Below the pieces are notes generated by a model. The model was given only the letters and a program-made list of their open reading frames with translations. It had not been told where the DNA came from and ran no database searches. The translations under genes and the position numbers were made by a program. DNA of 5,288 bases from Myxococcales bacterium (GTDB lineage: Bacteria; Myxococcota; Myxococcia; Myxococcales; Anaeromyxobacteraceae): assembly GCA_021784995.1 (NCBI GenBank), contig JAJYHA010000432.1, positions 1 to 5,288 of the forward strand, read 5' to 3'. Shown piece by piece: positions 1-5,288 of the stretch (the first letter of the stretch is position 1; the number at the start of each line of letters is the position of its first letter).

Positions 1-933
1 CGTGTAGATCTCGGTGGTCGCCGGGCTGCTGTGACCGAGCAGCTCCTGCACCACGCGCAGGTCGGCGCCGCCGTCGAGCAGGTGGCTGGCGAAGGAGTGG
101 CGCAGGGTGTGCGGGCTCACCCCATCGGGGAGGCCCGCGAGCCGCGCCAGCCGGTCGATCCGGAGGCGCATCCCGCGGACGCCCAGCGACGTCCCGCGTG
201 CGTTAAGGAAGACGCTCCCCTCGTCCGCCCCACCGGCCCGCGAGCGCAGCGCCGGGCGCACCTCGGCGAGGTACTCGGAGAGCGCCTCCACCGCCGGGCG
301 CCCCAGCAGCGAGACGCGCTCCTTGCGGCCCTTGCCCAGGACGCGCACCTCGCCGTGCCGCAGGTCGAGGTTGCCCATCCGCAGCCCGGCCAGCTCGCTG
401 ATCCGGAGGCCCGCGGCGTAGGCCGTCTCGACGATCGCCCGGTCGCGCACCGCGAGCCGCGCGGCGTCCCCGGCGCGTCCGCCGCCACGCCGCCCGCCCG
501 TCTCCGCGCCGGGCGCCATGCCGCGGACGTCCGTGGCGTCCAGGAGCTGCTCGACGTCGCCGACCTCCAGCACCTTCGGGAGCCGGGTGCCCTGTCGAGG
601 CGTGGCGAGCCCGGCCCACGGATCGCCCTCCACCCAGCCTGCCCGGCGCGCGTGCCGGTAGAAGGACCGGATGGCGCCCAGGCGGCTCCCCACCGAGCGG
701 CGCGCCAGGCGGGTGGAGAGGTGCCCCAGGTAGCCGCGCAGCACGGCCCGCGACGGGCGATCCCACGCCGTGTCGGCGTCACGACCGGGACGCGCCAGCG
801 CGGCCGCCTGCGCTGACGCCAGCCACCCGAGGTAGTCGCGCAGCGCGGTCCGGTAGGCCCGGATCGTGTGCGGCGACGCGTCCCGGGCGACGAGCGCCTC
901 GAGGAACGACGCGAGGGCGTCCTCCGGGCTCAC
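1..933 (-). CDS. xerC: Tyrosine recombinase XerC/XerD family, 3' end cut by window edge
   Basis: This is a site-specific tyrosine recombinase, most likely the XerC/XerD enzyme that resolves chromosome dimers at dif in the cytoplasm. The frame is open from a GTG at 933-931 to base 1, giving 311 residues. Residues about 4-95 form the N-terminal SAM-like DNA-binding domain (SPHTIRAYR at 20-28, then IRSFYRHA). Residues about 118-311 form the catalytic domain. All the active-site residues are visible: R177 in GLRISEL, K201 in GKGRKERV, H275 and R278 in HTLRHSF, H301 in LLGHSS, and nucleophile Y310 in TEIYT (codon at 6-4). Normally only 10-20 residues follow that tyrosine, so little is missing. The GTG overlaps the topA stop as GTGA and has no clear Shine-Dalgarno sequence, so translation is probably coupled to topA. 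A Gly/Arg-rich stretch at residues 139-158 looks like an insertion. XerC rather than XerD is inferred from the topA linkage and is less certain than the family. Confidence 0.93.
   Translation of the reverse strand, partial: MSPEDALASFLEALVARDASPHTIRAYRTALRDYLGWLASAQAAALARPGRDADTAWDRPSRAVLRGYLGHLSTRLARRSVGSRLGAIRSFYRHARRAGWVEGDPWAGLATPRQGTRLPKVLEVGDVEQLLDATDVRGMAPGAETGGRRGGGRAGDAARLAVRDRAIVETAYAAGLRISELAGLRMGNLDLRHGEVRVLGKGRKERVSLLGRPAVEALSEYLAEVRPALRSRAGGADEGSVFLNARGTSLGVRGMRLRIDRLARLAGLPDGVSPHTLRHSFASHLLDGGADLRVVQELLGHSSPATTEIYT
930..933 (-). promoter_or_regulatory. GTGA stop-start overlap joining topA to xerC
   Basis: On the minus strand the bases GTGA contain both the GTG start of the recombinase (933-931) and the TGA stop of topA (932-930). 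No purine-rich Shine-Dalgarno sequence stands at the usual distance upstream. This arrangement usually means that ribosomes finishing topA reinitiate on xerC. The overlap is seen directly; the coupling is inferred. Confidence 0.8.
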
Positions 934-3398
934 GCGGGGCCGGCATCCGCCCCGCGCCGGGAGGTGGTGCGGCGCGACGTGCTGGCCTGGCGCGAGGCAC
1001 CCCCCTGTCGCGACCGGGCGGTCCGGGCCGCGGACGAGCGGCCCCCGGAGCGCGTCCTCCGCGGCGCGAGGGCGCCGGGATCCGGCGGCCCGCCGGGCAG
1101 GGTGAGACCGACCAGGTCCCCCTCCGGCAGCGGGACGGCCGCGCCGCACTGGAGGCAGATCCCGCCGTCGCCGTGCCGGGCGACCGGGCCCGCGTCGGCG
1201 CCGTGCCGCGCGCCGACCGGCTCGAAGTCGGTGGTGAAGTCGCAGGAGGGGTACCGGGAGCAGCCCCAGAAGACCTTCCCGGTCCGCCGGGCGCGCCGTG
1301 TCGCCAGGTGCCCCTTTCCGCACTTCGGGCAGGGCACCTCGAACGGCAGCGGGGGCGGGGGCGGCGGCCCCTGGCGCTGGATGTACGTGCATTCGGGGTA
1401 GCGCGAGCAGCCCACGAACGGCCCGAAGCGCCCGCGCTTCTCCACCAGGGTTCCCTGGCCGCACTCGGGGCATGGCTGGCCCGTGCCCGGCAGGCCCGCC
1501 GGGGCCTCCGCGCCTTCGGCCGGGGCTCCCGCGCTGCCCCCGGTCTCTCCAGGGAGTGGCCGGCTCTCCTGGTGCTCCGGGTAGAGGGAGCAGGAGAGGA
1601 AGCGCCCGTAGCGCCCCAGCCGGATGACCATGGGATGGCCGAGCGAGCAGACCTCGTCCGAGGGCTCGGTGGTGAAGTCGCGCCGGCGGAGTTCCTTGCG
1701 TTTCGCGTCCACCAGGTCCCGCAGCGGCCCGTAGAACTCGCGCAGCAGCGGCACCCAGGCACGCTCGCCGCGGGCGATCTCGTCGAGCCGCTCCTCCATG
1801 CGGGCCGTGAACTCGGGGTCGACGAACTCTCCGAAGTGCTCCACCAGCAGGTCGGTCACGATCTCACCGATCGGCTCGGGGCGGAGGCGCCGGTCCACCA
1901 GGGAGACGTAGCCCCGGTCCTGGATGGTCGAGATGATCGCCGCGTAGGTGGACGGGCGGCCGATCCCCTTCTCCTCGAGCGCCTTCACCAGGGTCGCCTC
2001 CGTGTACCGGGGCGGCGGCTCGGTGAAGTGCTGGGTGCTCGTGACGTCCGCCACGGACGTCTCGTCGCCCTCGGCGAGCGGCGGCAGCTGGCTCTCGCGC
2101 TCCTCCGTGCCGTCGTCGCGGCCCTCGGTGTAGACGCGCGCGAACCCGTCGAACGTCGTCCGGCTCGCGCTGGCGCGCAGCCCGTAGGGACCGGCCTCGA
2201 GGTCCACGCCCGTGGTCTCGATCTCCTTCGACGCCATCTGCGATGCGAGCGCCCGCTGCCAGACGAGCCGGTAGAGCCGCAGCTCGTCAGGCTTCAGGTG
2301 GCCGGCAAGGGAGTCCGGGTCGCGCCGGAAGCTGGTCGGCCGGATCGACTCGTGCGCCTCCTGGGCCCCGCGGGTGCGGGTGCGGTAGACGCGCCCGCGC
2401 GGCATGACGTACGGCGTTCCGAAGCGATCGCGGATCACGTCGCGCGCCTCGCTCATGGCCACGCTGGCCATCGCGGTGGAGTCGGTGCGCATGTACGTGA
2501 TCAGGCCGACCTGACCCTCGCCGGTCTCCACGCCCTCGTAGAGCCGCTGGGCGACGGACATGGTGCGCTTGGGCGAGAAGCCCAGCTTGCGGCTCGCCTC
2601 CTGCTGCAGCGTGCTGGTGGTGAACGGGGGTGCCGGGTTCGTGCGCCGCCTGGTCACCGCCACCTTCGCCACGCGCGGCCGGAGTGCCCGCAGGGCCGTG
2701 GCGTGCGCATCGGCGGTGGGACCGTCGCCGATCTCGAGCTTCGCGCCGTCGAACCGGACCACGTCGGCGGCGAACCGCTCGCCCCCCCGGGTCTCGAGCA
2801 GGGCCTCCAGCGTCCAGTACTCGCGCGCGGAGAAGTCGCGGATCTCGCGCTCGCGCTCCACGACCAGCCGGACCGCCACCGACTGCACGCGACCGGCGGA
2901 CAGTCCGCCCCGGACCTTGCGCGAGAGCAGCGGGCTCAGCGTGTAGCCCACCAGCCGGTCCACGATCCGGCGCGTCTGCTGCGCGTCGACGAGGTGCACG
3001 TCGATCCCGCGCGGGTGCCGGAAGGCATCCTGGATCGCGCCCTGCGTGATCTCGCTGAAGGTGACCCGCCGGGTCTTCTCGGCCGGGACGTCCGCCGCCT
3101 CCGCGACGTGCCAGGCGATCGCCTCCCCCTCGCGGTCGAGGTCCGTGGCGAGATAGACCTGGTCGGCCGTGCGGGCCGCCTTCCGGATGGCCTCCACCTG
3201 GCGGCGGCGGTCCTCGGAGATCACGTACTCGGGGGCGAAATCGTGGTCGACGTCCACCCCCAGCTTGCCCCGACCGGGGTTCTCCGGGAGATCACGGACG
3301 TGGCCGTAGGATGCCAGCACGCGGTACTCCGGGCCGAGGTACCGCTCGATCGTCTTCGCCTTGGCAGGCGACTCGACGACCACGAGGTTCTTCGTCAT
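930..3398 (-). CDS. topA: DNA topoisomerase I (type IA), TopA
   Basis: TopA relaxes negatively supercoiled DNA by passing strands through a transient single-strand break held by a 5'-phosphotyrosine. The 822-residue protein opens with MTKNLVVVESPAKAKTIERY, the classic TopA start. The Toprim domain (about 2-112) carries E9 and the TDLDREGE metal-binding motif (D86, D88, E90). The core runs to about residue 570, with LSAGRVQSV at 166-174, catalytic Y302 and R304 in GLITYMRTDST, and GIGRPSTYA at 478-486. The C-terminus holds four finger-like units. The first is an unusual C584/H588/C603/H609 version, two are classic four-cysteine fingers (C643/C646/C664/C670 and C690/C693/C713/C719), and a half unit has only C748 and C751. 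A six-proline run (678-683) sits between the two classic fingers, and an Arg/Ser-rich basic tail ends the protein from about 780. The ATG at 3398 is preferred over an in-frame GTG at 3416 because the family starts there. Downstream xerC overlaps by four bases. Confidence 0.97.
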   Translation of the reverse strand: MTKNLVVVESPAKAKTIERYLGPEYRVLASYGHVRDLPENPGRGKLGVDVDHDFAPEYVISEDRRRQVEAIRKAARTADQVYLATDLDREGEAIAWHVAEAADVPAEKTRRVTFSEITQGAIQDAFRHPRGIDVHLVDAQQTRRIVDRLVGYTLSPLLSRKVRGGLSAGRVQSVAVRLVVEREREIRDFSAREYWTLEALLETRGGERFAADVVRFDGAKLEIGDGPTADAHATALRALRPRVAKVAVTRRRTNPAPPFTTSTLQQEASRKLGFSPKRTMSVAQRLYEGVETGEGQVGLITYMRTDSTAMASVAMSEARDVIRDRFGTPYVMPRGRVYRTRTRGAQEAHESIRPTSFRRDPDSLAGHLKPDELRLYRLVWQRALASQMASKEIETTGVDLEAGPYGLRASASRTTFDGFARVYTEGRDDGTEERESQLPPLAEGDETSVADVTSTQHFTEPPPRYTEATLVKALEEKGIGRPSTYAAIISTIQDRGYVSLVDRRLRPEPIGEIVTDLLVEHFGEFVDPEFTARMEERLDEIARGERAWVPLLREFYGPLRDLVDAKRKELRRRDFTTEPSDEVCSLGHPMVIRLGRYGRFLSCSLYPEHQESRPLPGETGGSAGAPAEGAEAPAGLPGTGQPCPECGQGTLVEKRGRFGPFVGCSRYPECTYIQRQGPPPPPPLPFEVPCPKCGKGHLATRRARRTGKVFWGCSRYPSCDFTTDFEPVGARHGADAGPVARHGDGGICLQCGAAVPLPEGDLVGLTLPGGPPDPGALAPRRTRSGGRSSAARTARSRQGGASRQASTSRRTTSRRGADAGPA

Positions 3399-3406
3399 CG
3401 CGCGGG

Positions 3407-3415
3407 AGTGTAGCA
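3407..3415 (-). promoter_or_regulatory. Candidate extended -10 promoter of topA (TGCTACACT)
   Basis: On the minus strand the bases TGCTACACT match an extended -10 element, TGn followed by a TATAAT-like hexamer (TACACT at 3412-3407). There is no good -35 hexamer at 17 bases; GTGACG is the nearest match but about 20 bases away. Transcription would start about seven bases past the hexamer, near 3400, almost on the topA ATG at 3398. That implies a leaderless or nearly leaderless mRNA, and no Shine-Dalgarno sequence is seen between hexamer and ATG. This is a motif match only. Confidence 0.45.
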
Positions 3416-3440
3416 CCCGCCTCTTGCCGCTCCGTCACCC

Positions 3441-3453
3441 CCGGATGCTCCGG
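3441..3453. repeat. Short inverted repeat upstream of topA promoter
   Basis: CCGGA, a three-base spacer TGC, then TCCGG form a perfect 5-bp inverted repeat. It lies just upstream of where a topA -35 region would be, so it could be a protein-binding site. At this GC content such a short palindrome is easily a chance event. No known operator is recognised. Confidence 0.2.
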
Positions 3454-3467
3454 ACGTGCTCGCCGCA

Positions 3468-3486
3468 CCACCGCCGGGAGCGGTGG
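3468..3486 (-). other. Hairpin after the small gene (possible weak terminator)
   Basis: A perfect 7-bp stem (CCACCGC pairing with GCGGTGG) closes a five-base loop. It begins 13 bases past the stop codon of the small gene on the minus strand. The place suits a transcription end or mRNA-protecting hairpin. No T-tract follows it, so it is not a standard Rho-independent terminator. The rest of the 100-base gap (3399-3498) holds the short palindrome and the -10-like motif described separately, and no gene. Confidence 0.35.
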
Positions 3487-3498
3487 GGGCGCGTCCGG

Positions 3499-3810
3499 TC
3501 AGCTCTCCCGGATGCGTCGCAGGAGGTCCTCGTCCAGCTCCAGCTCGGGCTCCACCGGTGCCAGCTCCAGGCCCGTGGATCGCGCCGGCTCGTCGGCCTC
3601 CGCCTCCGTCGCCGGGACCTCCAGGAATCGCACCTGCGAGAGGGGGAAGACGAAGAGATGCTCGCCGCGGTCCACCCAGACGGGCCGCTTGCCGGCCGTG
3701 GTGCGCACGTTGCTGCACAGGACGCACGTGTCGCCGGCCGCCGGCAGCGCCGGCAGGTCGACCAGCAGCGGCTGCTCGTTGAGCAGGTGCAGGATCGCGT
3801 CGCGGATCAC
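3499..3810 (-). CDS. Small conserved-looking protein of unknown function (103 aa)
   Basis: I do not recognise a function. The protein runs from a GTG at 3810-3808 (VIRDAILHLLNEQPLLVDLP) to the TGA at 3501-3499. Residues 1-66 look like a compact, mainly beta fold, with a CVLC pair (C29, C32), the stretch SNVRTTAGKRPVWVD (33-47) and LFVFPLSQVRFLEVP (52-66). From memory this resembles a small DUF family (possibly DUF6812) seen in Chloroflexota, where the N..RT..G.RP..VD pattern recurs; that link is unverified. Residues 67-95 are an acidic, probably disordered tail, followed by a short DLLRRIRES end. There is no signal peptide or membrane segment, so it is probably cytoplasmic. The start lies four bases after the stop of the upstream CAP gene, with no Shine-Dalgarno sequence, which suggests an operon with reinitiation. 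An upstream in-frame ATG at 3870 would overlap that gene by 56 bases and adds only Ser/Thr-rich shadow sequence. Confidence 0.75.
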   Translation of the reverse strand: MIRDAILHLLNEQPLLVDLPALPAAGDTCVLCSNVRTTAGKRPVWVDRGEHLFVFPLSQVRFLEVPATEAEADEPARSTGLELAPVEPELELDEDLLRRIRES

Positions 3811-3814
3811 GGGG

Positions 3815-5288
3815 TCACGGGTGATAGAAGTCGAAGACGACCAGGACGTACCCGTTGTAGTCCCAGACACCGATCCCGACGGTGGAGTACTCCGGGTTCT
3901 TCAGGTTGACCCAGTGGCCGCCGTCGTACGACTTCTCCGACTGGAAGAAGAGGAGCGAGTTGATGGCCACCTGCCGCGGGTCGCCGGTCTGGCAGCCGAT
4001 GTTCTCCGCCCAGCGGTAGCTGGTGTAGCCGGCGCGCGCGAGGCGATCGCCCGGCGTCCCGTCGAGGAAGTGGCTGCAGGCGTCGCGCACCGCCTGGTAC
4101 TTCGCGTACGGGCGCGACACGTCGGTGGAGATCCCCGCGCTCAGGGTGAGCGGCGCCACGTAGGAGCTGTACTTGCCGGACCCGTACCCATCGCACGTGC
4201 CGTCCGCACGGACCCAGCCGCCGGTCCGCGTGCAGTTCAGCAGCTGCAGCGCGTAGCGTTCCACGCTCAGCCAGGGGGCGCTGGCCGTCGACCCGGCCGA
4301 TGGGGATGGCGTCGGCGTGGCCCTGGGGGCCGTGCTGCCGGATGCTGGTGCGGTCACTGGCGCCGGCTTCGTGGTCGGCGCGGGCGCGGTCGTCTTCCGG
4401 GCCGACGCGGGCGTCGGGGCCACCACGCGGAAGGATGCCCGCAGCGCGGTCCCCCCGCCCGGCAGCGCCACGGTCGCGCCGTCCGCCGACGTGGCCGACG
4501 ACGCCAGCGTGAGCGTGTAGACGTGGCCTGCCTCGAAGGCCCGCGTGGGACTGAACACCAGCACGGTCCCGTTCTCGACCCAGCTGAAGGTCCCGCGGAC
4601 GGCGGCGCCGGTGGCCGCCGCGACAAGGCGGAATGCTGCCTGGGTGGTGGCCGGATCCATCGAGCGGTCGAAGCGGATGCTCACCGACGCGTCGGCGGCC
4701 ACGCCCTGGGCGTGGTCGGCCGGCCGGGTGCGCACGACGGAGGGGCGATCCAGCGTGCGGACGACCAGCCGGGGCACCGGGGCCACGGCCATCCCGTCCG
4801 ACGAGAGGACCGGCGACGAGAACGTGACCGCGTAGGTGGTGTCGGGGGCGAGGGCCGTGGACGGCACGAAGGTGATCTCGGTGGGGTCACCGCGCTGCAT
4901 GCCGGTCGTCAGCTGGCCGTCGACGGCCGGGGTGATCCTCAGCGCGGCCTGCACGCTCGCCAGGCTCACCGAGCGGCTGAACGTGAGGCGGAACCCCTGC
5001 GTGAGGCCGGCGCGCTTCCCCGAGAGATAGGCGGCCTGGATCGTCGCCGTGGGCGCGTCCTCCGTCATGAAGACGGCGCGAACCGGCTCGGCGAGGGTCT
5101 GCCCGGACGCGGTTCGCGCGGCCTGGCCCACCGAGATGGTGTAGACCGTGCCCCCCGCCCACGCCTGCTGCGGCGCGATCTGGAGTCGCGTGTCGCCGGC
5201 GGACCAGGAGAGCTGCACGGCGGCGGCCGGTGTGACCGAGAGCGCGGCCTGGACCGACGGGGCGTCCATCGCCGCGCTGAACGCGAGG
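3815..5288 (-). CDS. Secreted Ig-like repeat protein with C-terminal CAP (SCP-like) domain, 5' end missing
   Basis: The frame is open to the window edge (first whole codon 5287-5285), giving 490 residues. The methionine at 5269 is internal, since LAFSAAMD before and across it is the conserved strand of a bacterial Ig-like (Big_5/SbsA type) domain. Three such domains follow one another at about 1-75, 81-177 and 178-290, each with an F(S/D)..(M/V) strand, (S/T)(V/T)QAA(L/F) helix and a V/T-Y-T/A-(I/V/L) strand near its end. A Pro/Thr/Ala/Ser linker spans 291-337. The final 150 residues are a CAP domain with LLNCTRTGGWV, the candidate metal/active residues H406, E428 (AENIG) and H458 (GGHWVN), and the closing GIGVWDYNGYVLVVFDFYHP strands. 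Four cysteines (352, 365, 404, 432) could make two disulfides, which fits export. The signal peptide would be outside the window. Role is probably at the cell surface or outside; the ligand or substrate is unknown. The small downstream gene is four bases away. Confidence 0.88.
   Translation of the reverse strand, partial: LAFSAAMDAPSVQAALSVTPAAAVQLSWSAGDTRLQIAPQQAWAGGTVYTISVGQAARTASGQTLAEPVRAVFMTEDAPTATIQAAYLSGKRAGLTQGFRLTFSRSVSLASVQAALRITPAVDGQLTTGMQRGDPTEITFVPSTALAPDTTYAVTFSSPVLSSDGMAVAPVPRLVVRTLDRPSVVRTRPADHAQGVAADASVSIRFDRSMDPATTQAAFRLVAAATGAAVRGTFSWVENGTVLVFSPTRAFEAGHVYTLTLASSATSADGATVALPGGGTALRASFRVVAPTPASARKTTAPAPTTKPAPVTAPASGSTAPRATPTPSPSAGSTASAPWLSVERYALQLLNCTRTGGWVRADGTCDGYGSGKYSSYVAPLTLSAGISTDVSRPYAKYQAVRDACSHFLDGTPGDRLARAGYTSYRWAENIGCQTGDPRQVAINSLLFFQSEKSYDGGHWVNLKNPEYSTVGIGVWDYNGYVLVVFDFYHP
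4921..5260 (-). repeat. Exactly 300-bp-spaced repeat within the Ig-like domains
   Basis: Bases 5221-5260 and 4921-4960 match at 29 of 40 positions at an offset of exactly 300 bases, including ten identical bases (agcgcggcct) at 5241 and 4941. They encode the SVQAAL(S/R)(V/I)TPA segment of the first and second Ig-like domains, so the module is 100 codons long. The third domain (TTQAAFRL) is 103 codons further on and more diverged. This is a tandem domain duplication, not a mobile repeat. Confidence 0.6.

Noticed and set aside
117..782. Minus-strand open frames inside the recombinase region (117-782 and 203-766)
   Set aside because: They are other-frame shadows; the frame from 933 carries the complete set of tyrosine recombinase catalytic residues.
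1..933. The recombinase as a phage or transposon integrase marking a mobile island
   Set aside because: It is compact, Xer-like, overlaps topA and has no att-like repeats, tRNA or mobile-element genes nearby.
779..1762. A 327-codon minus-strand open frame across the topA end and xerC start
   Set aside because: It is out of frame with both TopA and the recombinase, is Arg/Ala/Pro-rich and has no recognisable motif.
1173..3413. A 746-codon open frame on the plus strand opposite topA
   Set aside because: It is the antisense shadow of topA in GC-rich DNA. Its translation is Arg/Ala/Gly/His-rich with no domain, while the minus strand encodes a full, motif-complete TopA.
3399..3416. In-frame GTG at 3416 as the topA start
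   Set aside because: It overlaps the -10-like element, and TopA proteins begin at the MTKNLVVVESP motif encoded from 3398.
3811..3870. Earlier ATG start for the small gene at 3870
   Set aside because: It would overlap the CAP gene by 56 bases and add a Ser/Thr-rich stretch that is just the CAP coding sequence read in another frame.
5267..5269. ATG at 5269 as the start of the CAP protein
   Set aside because: The frame stays open upstream and encodes LAFSAA, the conserved Ig-domain strand that continues into this Met-Asp, so the methionine is internal.
1..5288. CRISPR array, tRNA, rRNA, riboswitch, toxin-antitoxin or defence cassette
   Set aside because: No regular short repeats, cloverleaf, rRNA motif or known defence domain was seen; only about 100 bases are non-coding.

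Overview
The window is very GC-rich bacterial chromosome, roughly 70% GC by eye, and every supported gene lies on the minus strand. Reading in the direction of transcription (high to low coordinates), it holds four genes. First is the C-terminal 490 residues of a secreted protein made of Ig-like repeats and a terminal CAP domain (5288-3815, start beyond the window). Next is a small 103-residue protein of unknown function (3810-3499). A 100-base gap follows, then topA, DNA topoisomerase I (3398-930). Last is a XerC/XerD-type tyrosine recombinase (933 to 1, cut by the window edge one residue after its catalytic tyrosine).

The protein styles, the high GC and the pairing of topA with a xer gene point to a high-GC Chloroflexota bacterium (the Candidatus Limnocylindria type is my best guess). 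An actinobacterial-like high-GC lineage is the alternative. This is recognition from memory, not a search result.

The genes form two transcriptional blocks. The CAP protein and the small protein are separated by only four bases and probably share an mRNA. The gap before topA carries a small hairpin, a short palindrome and an extended -10 promoter motif placed so close to the topA ATG that the transcript would be leaderless or nearly so. The topA stop and the xerC start share a GTGA overlap, so topA and xerC are almost certainly co-transcribed and translationally coupled. This couples a DNA-relaxing enzyme to a chromosome-dimer resolution recombinase, a known bacterial neighbourhood.

I see no CRISPR array, tRNA, rRNA, insertion sequence, phage gene or obvious defence system. 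The window looks like ordinary core chromosome. The less ordinary points are the unusual zinc-finger tail of TopA, the unknown small protein, and the secreted Ig-like/CAP protein.
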